From Alphaproteobacteria bacterium (GTDB lineage: Bacteria; Pseudomonadota; Alphaproteobacteria; CAAGCB01; CAG-977), in NCBI GenBank assembly GCA_017616015.1, contig JAFZYY010000001.1, positions 215,661 through 279,660 of the forward strand: a stretch of DNA of 64,000 nucleotides, read 5' to 3'. Under the pieces are notes generated by a model. The model saw nothing but the letters and a program-made list of their open reading frames with translations, was not told the DNA's origin and did not search any database. The position numbers and the translations under genes were made by a program. Shown in pieces: positions 7,846 to 17,315 of the stretch; the stretch's first letter is position 1; every line of letters starts with the position of its first letter.

Positions 7846-9167
7846 AAATGAAACTCTTTTTCTGCGCGATTCTCCTTTTCGAGTATTTATGGCCTTCTCC
7901 GGTTTTTGCTTTGAAGCCGTCCGTCAAAGCCGTTCGCATCAAAGAAGAAATCGTTTACGAATTTGTTCCGGAAAACGAAACCGTATGCGATAAAAGCGGA
8001 ACAATACATCTTGTCGGTGCAGAGAAAGCCGCCGGGTGTACGATCAGAGAGTTGAAAAGTAAAATCGAAGTCAGTTGCGATAATAAGGAAATCATTTTTG
8101 GTTTCGGAGTTCCGAAATATAAAGTCGAGCTTATCAATACTCTCAAAAAAGGAACAAATGAATTCGATATGGTTTTGAAGCATGAATTAACGCATGTGCG
8201 GATAGGCCAAAGAACCATCGAAAAGTTTTATCCGTCCGTGGCGCAGGCGTTGTTGATGCAGTACGAACGTTCCGAAAAAAAAGGAAAAAGCTGTCCGGAA
8301 ATACAGCAGGACGTTTTCAATATCTTTCATAAATATTTAAAGTTATTAACTCAGGAACAGAAAAAACACGACGCTCTGATAGACGGAATGGAAAATTACG
8401 AATATCAATGGGCGCAACTGAGGAATATGGATTTTGAGAAAAAGATACATCAAAGTCCGAAAAAACGGCAAACATCTCTGGCGTTCCGACCGCCACAAAA
8501 ACAACCTCTGAATCAAAAAAGGGAAAAACCTCTTTTGTTGGCTGAAAACAAAACGCCGCCAACGCCTGTAATTAAGCATCAGCCTTCCGGGAGAGAGCCG
8601 ATTCAACAATATGTTTCAAATAACAGAACTACTTCCGAACCTTCGCGGGAAAAGGTTTATGCCGCGGCGAAAACGGTATGGGATATGGACGACGATGTCT
8701 CTGAAACGCCGTCTTCCGGCTCCGTTGTTTCGAAACGCAAACCGCAAACGAACGAAAAGGAAGCCGCTTCCGTACGGTCGGATCCGTACGAAGATCTTTC
8801 TGTTCCTCACCTTTTCGCTTCTCAACGCCGTTCGTCTTTGCACTCACCTAGGTATGAAAAGCCTTCTGTTCAGCGCCGTTCCTCTTCGGAGGAAAACGAC
8901 CCCCGGGAAGTTCAGGAACAGTCGCTTCCGGAACCGCCGCAGGCTCTGCAATCCACTCCGGATAAGCCGAAAACGGCAAAAAAGAGGACGACGAACGTCG
9001 TGTTTGGTATAATCAACGGATTGTTTGAGGGGATTTCGGAAAAAATCGGATTAAAGGAAAAAATCGGGAAATTGACGTCGTATGTTGAAGGGCTGTTTCA
9101 GAAAAAGGTTCCCGAAAAAGCCGCAGAACAAAAGCCGGAAGAAAATCCGAAACGTGAAGCAAAATGA
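7842..9167 (+). CDS. Secreted HELTH-motif protein, paralog 3, with long disordered C-terminal extension
   Basis: The 441-residue product repeats the architecture of the two preceding genes: signal peptide (ends near VFA), a Cys-containing N-terminal part and KGTNEFDMVLKHELTH (about residues 103-118), then a helical zone ending DALIDGMENYEYQW. Unlike its siblings it continues for ~230 residues of Ser/Pro/Arg/Lys-rich low-complexity sequence and closes with a helix (VVFGIINGLFEGISEKIGL) before a charged tail. The Cys in KGTC is replaced by Asn. The extension might bind the envelope or a polyanion; this is a guess. The gene starts at 7842 by ATGA overlap. Confidence 0.7.
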   Translation: MKMKLFFCAILLFEYLWPSPVFALKPSVKAVRIKEEIVYEFVPENETVCDKSGTIHLVGAEKAAGCTIRELKSKIEVSCDNKEIIFGFGVPKYKVELINTLKKGTNEFDMVLKHELTHVRIGQRTIEKFYPSVAQALLMQYERSEKKGKSCPEIQQDVFNIFHKYLKLLTQEQKKHDALIDGMENYEYQWAQLRNMDFEKKIHQSPKKRQTSLAFRPPQKQPLNQKREKPLLLAENKTPPTPVIKHQPSGREPIQQYVSNNRTTSEPSREKVYAAAKTVWDMDDDVSETPSSGSVVSKRKPQTNEKEAASVRSDPYEDLSVPHLFASQRRSSLHSPRYEKPSVQRRSSSEENDPREVQEQSLPEPPQALQSTPDKPKTAKKRTTNVVFGIINGLFEGISEKIGLKEKIGKLTSYVEGLFQKKVPEKAAEQKPEENPKREAK

Positions 9168-9188
9168 AATAGCTTTTTTACGGGCGTT

Positions 9189-9197
9189 TGCTATAAT
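9189..9197 (+). promoter_or_regulatory. Extended -10 promoter candidate ahead of dgt
   Basis: TGCTATAAT at 9189-9197 is a perfect -10 with the TGn extension, 33 bases before the dgt start codon. No good -35 is visible, as is usual for extended -10 promoters. Confidence 0.5.
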
Positions 9198-9230
9198 ACG
9201 TCGAATTTTTTAGATTAAAGGCAGGTTTTT

Positions 9231-10409
9231 ATGGCTTTGGCTGTTTATGCGACACACGCGGAAAAGACGCGGGGGAGGTTGTATCCCGAACAGGAAGCGC
9301 CGTATCGGACGTGTTTTCAGCGCGACAGGGACAGAATTATTCATTCCGGAGCGTTCCGCCGATTGGAATCCAAAACGCAGGTGTTCGTCTACCATGAAGG
9401 CAGCAGCCTGCGCACGCGATTGACGCACTCGCTGGAAGTTTCGCAAATTACGCGTTCTTTATGCCGTATGCTCGGGCTGAACAAAGATTTGGGCGAAGCT
9501 TTGGCTCTGGCGCATGATTTGGGACACACGCCGTTCGGCCATGCCGGCGAAATGGCTTTGAACGAATGTATGTTGGGTTTCGGCGGTTTCGATCACAACG
9601 CGCATTCTTTGAAAATCGTGACGAAATTGGAACAGAAATATCCCCGCTTTGACGGGATCAATCTGTCCTGGGAAACATTGGAAGGTCTGGTCAAACATAA
9701 CGGTCCTCTGATCGGCGAAGGGCGCGAGCCTTTGCCGCTTGAAATCGCGGAATATAACGCCGTTCAGGATTTGGAGCTGGACGGTTATCCGGGAGCGGAA
9801 GCGCAGGTCGCGGCTTTGGCGGACGACATCGCCTATTCCAATCACGACACGGACGACGGGCTGAAAACGGGGCTGATTACGGTGGAAGAAATTTCTTCCG
9901 TCGGTTTCTTTAAGCGCCATTACGAACAGGTGAAAAAAGAATATCCGGCGGTCGAGCGTTCCCGTATTGTCGCGGAAACAGTTCGCCGCATGATTAACGA
10001 CATGATTTTGGACGTGGCGGAAGCTTCGCGTAAAAATCTGGAAGAACTTAACCCTCAAAGCGTCGAGGATATTCGCGCCTGCGGCCGTCCGGTGATCGCT
10101 TTTTCGGAAAGCATGAAAGAACAGATGAAAGAGCTGAAAGATTTCCTGTTCCCGAACATGTATCGTCATTACAAAATCAATCAAATGACCAGTAAAGGGA
10201 AAAGAATCGTCAGAGATTTGTTTTCTCTGCTGTTTGCCGAAAACAATATTCTGCCGCCTCAATGGCAGAAGAGGGTGCTGCAATATCCCGATTCGGAAGA
10301 CGGCCGAAAACTGAAAGCGCGCGCGATCGCCGATTTCGTCGCGGGATTGACGGACGCTTCCGCCATAGAACTGCATACGCGACTTTTTGATCCTCAGGTG
10401 AGAATATAA
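9231..10409 (+). CDS. dgt: dGTPase-like HD-domain nucleotide triphosphohydrolase
   Basis: This 392-residue HD-superfamily enzyme belongs to the type 2 dGTP triphosphohydrolase-like family, which cleaves dNTPs to deoxynucleosides and triphosphate. [13 protein letters not shown] and [13 protein letters not shown] supply the metal-binding His and Asp residues, and [13 protein letters not shown] gives the last HD-motif acidic ligand. Length matches the family. It starts the operon with argS two bases downstream, the standard alphaproteobacterial order. Likely role is control of dNTP pools; the preferred nucleotide is not predictable. Confidence 0.9.
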   Translation: MALAVYATHAEKTRGRLYPEQEAPYRTCFQRDRDRIIHSGAFRRLESKTQVFVYHEGSSLRTRLTHSLEVSQITRSLCRMLGLNKDLGEALALAHDLGHTPFGHAGEMALNECMLGFGGFDHNAHSLKIVTKLEQKYPRFDGINLSWETLEGLVKHNGPLIGEGREPLPLEIAEYNAVQDLELDGYPGAEAQVAALADDIAYSNHDTDDGLKTGLITVEEISSVGFFKRHYEQVKKEYPAVERSRIVAETVRRMINDMILDVAEASRKNLEELNPQSVEDIRACGRPVIAFSESMKEQMKELKDFLFPNMYRHYKINQMTSKGKRIVRDLFSLLFAENNILPPQWQKRVLQYPDSEDGRKLKARAIADFVAGLTDASAIELHTRLFDPQVRI

Positions 10410-10411
10410 CG

Positions 10412-12163
10412 ATGAACATTTTTACGCATATCAGAAACAATATTATCAAAGCATTGGACAACTTGGTCGAACAGGGAAAAATTCCCGCGGGACTGACTAC
10501 GGACCGTGTGGTGGCCGAACCGCCGCGCGACGCCGCGCACGGGGACGCCGCGACGAACGCCGCTATGGTGCTGGCTTCTCAGGCGGGAATGAAGCCCAGG
10601 CAGTTCGCGGAAATTCTGGCTGAAGAATTAAAGACTCTGCCGATTGTCGAAAATGTTGAAATCGCGGGTCCCGGATTTGTCAATCTGCGCCTGTCCGGAG
10701 CATTCTGGGATTCCTGCCTGCGTGAAATTTTAGAGCAGGGGACGCGTTTCGGCTCTTCCGATATGGGAAAAGGCCAAAAAAAGAACGTTGAGTTCGTTTC
10801 CGCCAATCCGACGGGACCGATGCACGTCGGACACAGCCGCGGCGCCGTTTTCGGCGATGCTCTGGCTTCTTTGTTGGAAAAAGCGGGATACGACGTCACG
10901 CGCGAATATTACATCAACGACGCCGGCGCTCAGGTCGACGTGTTGGCGCGTTCGGCATATCTGCGCTATGAAGAGGCTCTGGGAAAGGACATCGGCGCTA
11001 TTCCCGAAGGGCTTTATCCCGGCGAATACCTGATTCCCGTCGGCAAAGAGCTGGCCGAAAAGGACGGCGATAAATGGCTGGATAAGCCGGAAAGCGAATG
11101 GCTCGCTTATTTCAGAAAGTTCGCGATTGACAAAATGATGGATATGATTCGCGATGATTTGGCGGCTTTGGGGATTAAATTCGACGTGTTTTCGTCCGAG
11201 CGCACTTTGGTGGAAGGCGGAAAAATCGACGAAGTAATTGAATTCCTGCGCGGTAAGGGCTTGATTTACGAAGGCGTTCTGGAACCGCCGAAAGGCAAAT
11301 TGCCCGACGATTGGGAGCCGCGTCCTCAAACGCTGTTCAAAGCGACGGAATTTGGTGACGATGTTGACCGCGCTTTGAAGAAATCAAACGGATTTCAGAC
11401 GTATTTTGCTTCGGATATGGCGTATCATTTGGACAAGTATCGCCGCGGATTTGCCGATATGATTAACGTCTGGGGGGCGGATCACGCCGGTTATGTCAAA
11501 CGTTTGCAGGCGGCCGTCAAGGCTTTGACCGACGGCAAGGCGAAACTGGACGTCAGGCTGTGCCAGATGGTGAATCTGGTATGCAACGGCGAACCGATAA
11601 AAATGTCCAAGCGCGCCGGACGCTTCGTTACTCTGCGCGACATGGTGGACGCCGTCGGCAAAGACGTGATGCGCTTTATCATGCTGACGCGCAAAAACGA
11701 CGCTCATTTGGATTTCGACGTTGAAAAAGTCAAGGAACAGTCCAAAGACAACCCTGTTTTCTACGTGAATTACGCTTTCGCCCGCGCGCGCTCCGTGCGC
11801 CGTCGCGCGACCGAGATGTTCTCCGGTCGGGATTTAAGCCTGCAGGCGTTGTCAAAGGCTGATTTTTCATTGCTGACGGATGAGGCGGAAGTTTCTTTGA
11901 TCCGTCTTCTGGCGGATTTCCCGCGTCAGATTGAAATTGCCGCCGCCGCGCACGAACCGCACAGAATCGCGTATTATTTGGGCGATGTCGCCGCGGCTTT
12001 CCACGGGCTGTGGAACAAAGGAAAAGACAATACGGAGCTACGTTTCCTGGAACAGGATAAAGAGGCGCTTTCCATGGCTCGTTTAGGCTTGGTCGAAGCG
12101 GCTGCCGTCGTCATTCAGTCGGGATTGGACGTTTTCGGCGTCATTCCCGCGGAGGAGATGTAA
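10412..12163 (+). CDS. argS: Arginyl-tRNA synthetase
   Basis: This class I synthetase charges tRNA-Arg. The 583-residue length is normal. The N-terminal additional (Add1) domain is present, followed by [19 protein letters not shown] containing the HIGH-equivalent HVGH, an ArgS-type [11 protein letters not shown], and KMSKRAG as the KMSKS loop. The C-terminal DALR anticodon-binding domain covers the last ~130 residues ([15 protein letters not shown] onward). It sits between dgt and a SPOR-domain gene as in many alphaproteobacteria. Confidence 0.97.
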   Translation: MNIFTHIRNNIIKALDNLVEQGKIPAGLTTDRVVAEPPRDAAHGDAATNAAMVLASQAGMKPRQFAEILAEELKTLPIVENVEIAGPGFVNLRLSGAFWDSCLREILEQGTRFGSSDMGKGQKKNVEFVSANPTGPMHVGHSRGAVFGDALASLLEKAGYDVTREYYINDAGAQVDVLARSAYLRYEEALGKDIGAIPEGLYPGEYLIPVGKELAEKDGDKWLDKPESEWLAYFRKFAIDKMMDMIRDDLAALGIKFDVFSSERTLVEGGKIDEVIEFLRGKGLIYEGVLEPPKGKLPDDWEPRPQTLFKATEFGDDVDRALKKSNGFQTYFASDMAYHLDKYRRGFADMINVWGADHAGYVKRLQAAVKALTDGKAKLDVRLCQMVNLVCNGEPIKMSKRAGRFVTLRDMVDAVGKDVMRFIMLTRKNDAHLDFDVEKVKEQSKDNPVFYVNYAFARARSVRRRATEMFSGRDLSLQALSKADFSLLTDEAEVSLIRLLADFPRQIEIAAAAHEPHRIAYYLGDVAAAFHGLWNKGKDNTELRFLEQDKEALSMARLGLVEAAAVVIQSGLDVFGVIPAEEM

Positions 12164-12166
12164 TAC

Positions 12167-12985
12167 ATGCAAGATCAGGATATGGATACTTCTCAGGAAG
12201 ATATTCTCGCTTCCTTTCGGGAAGAAAGGTTGGAACAACGCAGAAAAAAGCCGGCTATCCTGATCGGCGTGTCAATCGGGATTGTCATCGCCGTTGTTGT
12301 CGGCTGGATTACGTTCGGCAAATATGTATCCGTTTATTACGGGGCGGACAGAGCCGAATTGCCCGTTATCCGGGCGGATTCTTCCGCCGACGGCATGAAG
12401 CCGGCGACGCCGGGCGGCATGGAGGTTCCCAATCGGGACAAACTGGTATATGAACGGCTGCGTCAAAACAAATCGGAACTGCCGGTTGAACGGCTGTTGC
12501 CGTCTGCGGAAAAGCCTTTGAAACCGGAACCGTCGGAAAAAGAAGAGCCGAAACAGAAAGACGAAATAGGAGCTTTGACGGCAAATATTATTCAGGAAGA
12601 GCAGAAGCAAGCTTCCGCTCTGTTGTATGAGGAAGACGGAACGCCGGTTGAGGTCGTGTTTAAAGAAACGCCTGCCGCTGTAGAAAAAGCGGAAAAGAAA
12701 GAGCTGCCGCCAAAGGAAGAGGAAAAACAGGCGGAACAGAAGATTTCCTATTCGGTTCAGTTGGTTTCGACACGTTCGGAAAGCGCGGCGGAAAGCGAAT
12801 GGAAGCGTTTGTCTAAGAAGTTTAAAGAAATTATAGCGGAGCAACCGCATTTCGTTTCAAAAACGGTTGTTTCAAGCGGAACGTTTTACCGCTTGCGCGT
12901 CGGTTCTTTTGAAAAAAGGGAAGATGCCGCTCTTTTGTGCGAACAGTTGAAAACAAAAAAACAGGAGTGCTTCGTTGTTAAATGA
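12167..12985 (+). CDS. Membrane-anchored SPOR-domain protein
   Basis: The 272-residue product has a cytosolic N-terminal ~28 residues, one transmembrane helix (about 30-50), a long Pro/Glu/Lys-rich linker and a C-terminal SPOR domain (about 195-270, SYSVQLVSTRSESAAE ... TFYRLRVGSFEKREDA). SPOR domains bind denuded peptidoglycan glycans at division sites. Location between argS and nagZ is conserved in alphaproteobacteria and fits a cell-wall role. It ends 11 bases inside nagZ. Division involvement is inferred from the domain. Confidence 0.87.
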   Translation: MQDQDMDTSQEDILASFREERLEQRRKKPAILIGVSIGIVIAVVVGWITFGKYVSVYYGADRAELPVIRADSSADGMKPATPGGMEVPNRDKLVYERLRQNKSELPVERLLPSAEKPLKPEPSEKEEPKQKDEIGALTANIIQEEQKQASALLYEEDGTPVEVVFKETPAAVEKAEKKELPPKEEEKQAEQKISYSVQLVSTRSESAAESEWKRLSKKFKEIIAEQPHFVSKTVVSSGTFYRLRVGSFEKREDAALLCEQLKTKKQECFVVK

Positions 12986-14003
12986 ATATCCTTCCGCCGT
13001 AGTATTCGGTTGTGCCGGTCTGGCTTTGAGCGATGAGGAAAAAGAGTTCTTCAGTCGCGTTAATCCACTTGGTTTTATCTTGTTTTCGCGTAATATCGCC
13101 ACGCCGGAACAGTTGAAAACGCTGATACAGTCTTTGCGCGAAACGGTCGAACGCGAAGACGTCGTGTTTTTGATCGATCAGGAAGGCGGACGCGTTTCCC
13201 GTTTAAAGCCGCCGTATTGGCTGAAATATCCGCCCGCCAGAACTTTCGGCGACAAGTACCGGATTGATCCCGAAGACGGCGTTCAGGCCGCTTATGAAAC
13301 GGCTCGCCTGATCGGGCGCGATCTTTGTGAATTAGGGTTTAACGTAGATTGCGCGCCTGTCTTAGATGTGCCTGTGGAAGGCTCTATCGATACGATATTA
13401 GGGGACAGGACTTTTTCTCTGGATCCCGAACTGAACGGACCTTTGGGTAAAATCATCTGCGACGGTTTGCTGGCGGAAGGCGTTCTGCCGGTCGTCAAGC
13501 ATATGCCGGGACACGGACGCGCCGTCGTGGACAGTCATCTGGAACTGCCTAAGGTTTCTACCGATTTGGAGACGCTGAAAAAAACGGATTTTGTGCCGTT
13601 TAAATTCTTGGCGGACGCGCCGTGGGGCATGACAGCGCACGTTCTGTATACGGCAATCGACGCGCACAAGCCGGCCTCGCTGTCCAACAAAGTGATACAG
13701 GACATTATCCGCGATGAAATAGGCTTTAAAGGCTTCCTGATTTGCGATGATTTGTCAATGAAAGCGTTGTCCGGTTCTCTGTCTGACTTGGCCGCGGAAG
13801 CTTTAACGGCAGGCTGTGACGCCGTGTTGCACTGCAACGGCAAAATGGACGAAATGGAATTGGTCGCTTCCGGCGTCGAGCCGCTGTCGCCTCGCGCGAT
13901 GGAACGTTTTGTGCGCGGTCAGGAAATGGTTAAAGCGGTCGTTGAACAAACAACCGCGTTTGATTATGACGCGGCCAAATCGCGCCTGTCAAAAACGGCT
14001 TGA
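12975..14003 (+). CDS. nagZ: Beta-N-acetylhexosaminidase NagZ
   Basis: This 342-residue glycoside hydrolase family 3 enzyme removes GlcNAc from recycled muropeptides in the cytosol. Diagnostic pieces are LIDQEGGRVSRL, the general acid/base loop KHMPGHGRAVVDSH and the nucleophile region LICDDLSMKAL. The start is TTG at 12975 with CAGGAG seven bases upstream, overlapping the SPOR gene by 11 bases. No signal peptide, as expected. The product links peptidoglycan recycling to the SPOR protein encoded just before it. Confidence 0.94.
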   Translation: MLNEYPSAVVFGCAGLALSDEEKEFFSRVNPLGFILFSRNIATPEQLKTLIQSLRETVEREDVVFLIDQEGGRVSRLKPPYWLKYPPARTFGDKYRIDPEDGVQAAYETARLIGRDLCELGFNVDCAPVLDVPVEGSIDTILGDRTFSLDPELNGPLGKIICDGLLAEGVLPVVKHMPGHGRAVVDSHLELPKVSTDLETLKKTDFVPFKFLADAPWGMTAHVLYTAIDAHKPASLSNKVIQDIIRDEIGFKGFLICDDLSMKALSGSLSDLAAEALTAGCDAVLHCNGKMDEMELVASGVEPLSPRAMERFVRGQEMVKAVVEQTTAFDYDAAKSRLSKTA

Positions 14004-14007
14004 TTCA

Positions 14008-14919
14008 ATGGATTTTTCAGGAACGGTTTTATCGGCGGGAGAATGGGCGGTTCCGGTCGTTTTCGCGGTTGTTTTGCATGAAATTGCGCACGGATATGCG
14101 GCGTTGTGTTTCGGGGATACCACCGCGCGGGACATGAAAAGACTTTCTTTGAATCCGTTGCGCCATGTGGATCCTGTCGGAACCGTCTTGTTTCCGTTGA
14201 TTTTAATTCTGACAAGCTCTCCGTTCGTTTTCGGTTGGGCCAAGCCCGTTCCCGTTAATTTCGCGCGTTTAAGACACCCTAAAAAAGACATGGTTTGGGT
14301 GGCTTTGGCCGGGCCGGCGATGAATTTGTTCCAGGCTTTATGCGCTTTTTTCGTATTGAGCGTTTGTAAAAATGTTTTGCACACCGGTTTGCCGATAGAG
14401 ATACAGCGATTTTTATTAAATATCATAGTGTTAAATCTGTCTGTAATGACCTTTAATCTGATTCCCGTTTTGCCGATGGACGGCGGACGGATTGTGACGG
14501 GATTGTTGCCGTTGAAGTGGGCGGTCAGGTTTGCCAAAACGGAAAGATACGGCTTCGGGATCATAGCTTTTTTATTGATTTTACTGCCTGTTCTGGGCAA
14601 TTATATAGGGCGGGATCTTGATATTGTTTCCCGTTTTTTGGCGATTACCGTTCAAAACCTTGCTTCGTTTTTTGTTGGTTTTTTCGGCTTGGGAGAAAAG
14701 GAAAGTATTATGGGAATAGGTTTTTTCCAACTTTTGATTATTCTGTTGATCGTTTTAGTCCTGTTCGGGCGCGGCAAACTGCCCGCTTTGGCGGAAGACT
14801 TAGGAAAAAGCGTCAGCGCGTTTAAAAAAGGACTGAACGGGGATAAGGAAGAAGAAAAGAAAGAAGCCCCGAAAGAAGAAAATAAAACGGCAGAAAACGA
14901 TCAACCCAAGAAAGAATAA
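14008..14919 (+). CDS. Site-2 protease family (M50) membrane protein, joined in frame to TatA
   Basis: From ATG 14008 the frame reads through 303 codons. Residues 1-234 form an M50 site-2-protease-like protein: VLHEIAHGYAALCFGD with the HExxH zinc motif in the first membrane helix, WVALAGPAMN and the NLIPVLPMDGGRI motif with the third metal-ligand Asp. Residues 235-303 are a complete TatA. No stop codon separates them. A ribosome site (AAGGAAAG) precedes the internal ATG at 14710, so two products are likely: a protease-TatA fusion and free TatA. I cannot rule out a sequencing error that removed a stop. The usual scpA/scpB pair is absent here. Confidence 0.82.
   Translation: MDFSGTVLSAGEWAVPVVFAVVLHEIAHGYAALCFGDTTARDMKRLSLNPLRHVDPVGTVLFPLILILTSSPFVFGWAKPVPVNFARLRHPKKDMVWVALAGPAMNLFQALCAFFVLSVCKNVLHTGLPIEIQRFLLNIIVLNLSVMTFNLIPVLPMDGGRIVTGLLPLKWAVRFAKTERYGFGIIAFLLILLPVLGNYIGRDLDIVSRFLAITVQNLASFFVGFFGLGEKESIMGIGFFQLLIILLIVLVLFGRGKLPALAEDLGKSVSAFKKGLNGDKEEEKKEAPKEENKTAENDQPKKE
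14710..14919 (+). CDS. tatA: Sec-independent translocase TatA (internal start)
   Basis: The 69 codons from ATG 14710 give a canonical TatA: short N terminus, transmembrane helix (about residues 5-20), an FGRGKLPALAEDLGKSVSAF amphipathic helix and a charged Lys/Glu tail. TatA polymerises to form the pore for folded Tat substrates. AAGGAAAG lies a few bases upstream of the ATG inside the preceding protease coding region. tatB follows three bases after the stop and tatC overlaps tatB, so the complete Tat operon is here. Confidence 0.9.
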   Translation: MGIGFFQLLIILLIVLVLFGRGKLPALAEDLGKSVSAFKKGLNGDKEEEKKEAPKEENKTAENDQPKKE

Positions 14920-14922
14920 TCC

Positions 14923-15186
14923 GTGTTCGGAATCAGTTCGGCCGAGTTTGCCGTCATTCTTGTCATTGCTTTGCTGATTGTCGGGCCGAAGCAAATGCCG
15001 GAAGTTTTACGTGCGGCCGGGCGGATCTATAAAAAGCTAAACCAATTTGTTAAAAAGTCATCGCAAGCCATTGATGATATTATGTATGATGCGGATAAAA
15101 TAGCGGATAAGGCGGAAAAAGCCCTGCTTTCCGAACAGGATAAAAAGTCCCCTTCGTCAGAGGATAAAAAAGCCGATGACAAATAA
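14923..15186 (+). CDS. tatB: Sec-independent translocase TatB
   Basis: The 87-residue protein begins MFGISSAEFAVILVIALLIV, the TatB N-terminal helix, followed by GPKQMPEVLRAAGRIYKKL, the hinge and amphipathic helix, and a charged tail. TatB partners with TatC in the twin-arginine signal receptor. The start is GTG at 14923. It is shorter than many TatB proteins. It overlaps tatC by 11 bases. Confidence 0.92.
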   Translation: MFGISSAEFAVILVIALLIVGPKQMPEVLRAAGRIYKKLNQFVKKSSQAIDDIMYDADKIADKAEKALLSEQDKKSPSSEDKKADDK

Positions 15187-15988
15187 AGTTTTGCCGCCTG
15201 ATTTGATTGATGAAAAAAGCGATAATCAGGAGGGGCTGATGACGTGGGCCGGGCATTTGACGGAATTGCGAGGCCGTATTTTAAAAGCGCTGTTCTTTTT
15301 TGTGTTGGTTTTTATCGTTCTTTATCCGTTTTCCGGAAAAATTTTAGAAATTCTGATGCTGCCTTTGGCTCAAGCCATGCAAAAGGCCGGCGGATCTCAC
15401 CGCATGATTTTTACGGGCGTTGCGGAAGGTTTTGTTACGCATCTGAAACTATCCGCGTTTGGCGCGGCGGTGCTCAGCTTTCCGTTTCTGGCCTTTCAGA
15501 TATGGCGCTTCGTTGTTCCGGCTCTGTATGAAAATGAAAGGCGCTTTGTCCGTCCGCTTTTTATCGCTTCGCCGATTTTGTTCGTTTTGGGGGCGTTTTT
15601 CGTTTTTTTCGCATTGATGCCCGTGGCTTTCCGCTTTTTGCTTTCTTTTCAGCAGCTGGCGACTTCGGATAAGGTGCTGCCTGTTGTTTTGGAAGCCCGT
15701 TTAAGCGAGTATCTGTCCTTTCTGATGACGCTGATTTTGGCGTTCGGCATAAGTTTTCAGTTGCCGGTCGTGTTGGTGATATTGGGAAAATTAGGCGTTA
15801 TTACCGCCCGAAATTTGAAGGATTTCCGCCGTTATGCCATTGTTTTTATTTTTATCGCGGCGGCCGTTCTGACACCGCCCGATGTAATCAGTCAGCTGGC
15901 TTTGGCTGTTCCTTTGATTTTTTTATATGAAAGTGCCGTTTGGTGCATACAGTCCCTTGAAAAGAAAGATGATCAGGGCTATAAGTAA
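15176..15988 (+). CDS. tatC: Sec-independent translocase TatC
   Basis: This 270-residue polytopic protein has the TatC signature HLTELRGRILKAL at the first helix, FVRPLFIASPILFVLGAFFV, and a total of six hydrophobic segments, ending with SAVWCIQSLEKKDD. TatC recognises the twin-arginine signal peptide and is the core of the receptor complex in the inner membrane. It overlaps tatB by 11 bases, and serS starts 31 bases later. Confidence 0.96.
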   Translation: MTNKVLPPDLIDEKSDNQEGLMTWAGHLTELRGRILKALFFFVLVFIVLYPFSGKILEILMLPLAQAMQKAGGSHRMIFTGVAEGFVTHLKLSAFGAAVLSFPFLAFQIWRFVVPALYENERRFVRPLFIASPILFVLGAFFVFFALMPVAFRFLLSFQQLATSDKVLPVVLEARLSEYLSFLMTLILAFGISFQLPVVLVILGKLGVITARNLKDFRRYAIVFIFIAAAVLTPPDVISQLALAVPLIFLYESAVWCIQSLEKKDDQGYK

Positions 15989-16019
15989 ATAAATTTTTTT
16001 TATTTTTGGGAGTCTTTTG

Positions 16020-17297
16020 ATGTACGACATTAAGTGGATTCGGGAAAATCCCGAGCTTTTCGATAAAGGGTTGGAACGCCGCGGCATAGCTCCGCATTCC
16101 GCCGAAGTTTTAGAGCTGGATAAGAAATATCGCGCGGCTCAGACGGATTTGCAGGAAATGCAGTCCCGCCGCAACGATTTGTCCCGTCAGGTCGCCGAAG
16201 TCAAAAGAAACGGCGGAGACGCCGACGTTTTAATGCACGAAGTCGGCGCTTTGAAGCGCAGTATGGCTGATGCGGAAGAAGACGTACGCGCTTTGTGCGA
16301 ACAGATTGACGCTGTTTTGGAAACGTTGCCGAACTGTCCCGCCGATGATATTCCCGACGGTTTGGACGAAACAACCAACCGTGAAATTCGTCGTTGGGGC
16401 GAACCGCGCGTCTTTGATTTCAAGCCTTTGGAACATGATGAAATCGGCGCTAAATTGGGCATGATGGACTTTGATCAGGCGGCCAAGGTTTCCGGCGCCC
16501 GCTTTGTTTATCTGATGGGCGACATCGCGCGTATGGAACGGGCTTTGGCGCAGTATATGTTGGATTTGCATCGCGAAAAGCACGGCTATACCGAAATGGA
16601 AGTGCCGTTAATGGTCAACAGCGACACAATGTACGGCACGGCTCAGTTGCCCAAATTCGCCGAAGACTTATACCGCACGACGGACGGTTACTGGCTGATT
16701 CCGACAGCGGAAGTCAGTCTGACGAACTTCGCCGCGGGCAAAGCTTTGGACGAAGACATTCTGCCGTTGCGTCTGACGGCTTTAACGCCGTGCTTCAGAT
16801 CTGAAGCGGGAGCCGCCGGCAAGGATACGCGCGGCATGATCCGTCAGCATCAGTTCTACAAAGTCGAAATGGTCAGCATTACGACGCCCGAAAAATCCTG
16901 GGAAGAACACGAACATATGACCAACGCGGCGGAAGATGTCTTAAAAGGCTTGAACCTGCCGTATCGCGTAATGTGTCTGTCCGCGGGGGATATGGGCTTT
17001 TCGTCACGTAAAACGCACGATTTGGAAGTCTGGATGCCCGGCCAGAACAAGTACCGTGAGATTTCAAGCGTTTCCAACTGCTGGGACTTCCAGGCGCGTC
17101 GTATGGACGCCCGTTGCAAGAGCAAGGCGCAGAAGGGCACGCGTTTCGTTCATACGCTGAACGGCTCGGGCGTTGCTGTCGGCCGCGCTTTGATTGCTGT
17201 TATGGAAAACTATCAGCAGGCGGACGGATCCGTTCTGATCCCCGAAGTTTTGCAGAAGTATATGGGCGGACAGACTGTTATTTCCGCTAAAAAATAG
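16020..17297 (+). CDS. serS: Seryl-tRNA synthetase
   Basis: The 425-residue class II synthetase charges tRNA-Ser (and tRNA-Sec if present). The N-terminal coiled-coil arm (about residues 25-105) is followed by motif 2 ([20 protein letters not shown]) and motif 3 ([18 protein letters not shown]). ATG 16020 is chosen over the adjacent TTG at 16017; TTGGGAG lies about ten bases upstream. It sits between tatC and surE as usual for alphaproteobacteria. Confidence 0.97.
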   Translation: MYDIKWIRENPELFDKGLERRGIAPHSAEVLELDKKYRAAQTDLQEMQSRRNDLSRQVAEVKRNGGDADVLMHEVGALKRSMADAEEDVRALCEQIDAVLETLPNCPADDIPDGLDETTNREIRRWGEPRVFDFKPLEHDEIGAKLGMMDFDQAAKVSGARFVYLMGDIARMERALAQYMLDLHREKHGYTEMEVPLMVNSDTMYGTAQLPKFAEDLYRTTDGYWLIPTAEVSLTNFAAGKALDEDILPLRLTALTPCFRSEAGAAGKDTRGMIRQHQFYKVEMVSITTPEKSWEEHEHMTNAAEDVLKGLNLPYRVMCLSAGDMGFSSRKTHDLEVWMPGQNKYREISSVSNCWDFQARRMDARCKSKAQKGTRFVHTLNGSGVAVGRALIAVMENYQQADGSVLIPEVLQKYMGGQTVISAKK

Positions 17298-17315
17298 TTT
17301 AAGGCGAGGGCGGTT

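Noticed and set aside
9459..10376. 305-codon frame antisense to dgt
   Set aside because: Shadow of a well-supported gene; His/Arg/Phe-rich without motifs.
13816..14007. Upstream extension of the site-2 protease frame into nagZ
   Set aside because: The extension is out of frame with nagZ codons and lacks family similarity; ATG 14008 starts right at the first membrane helix.
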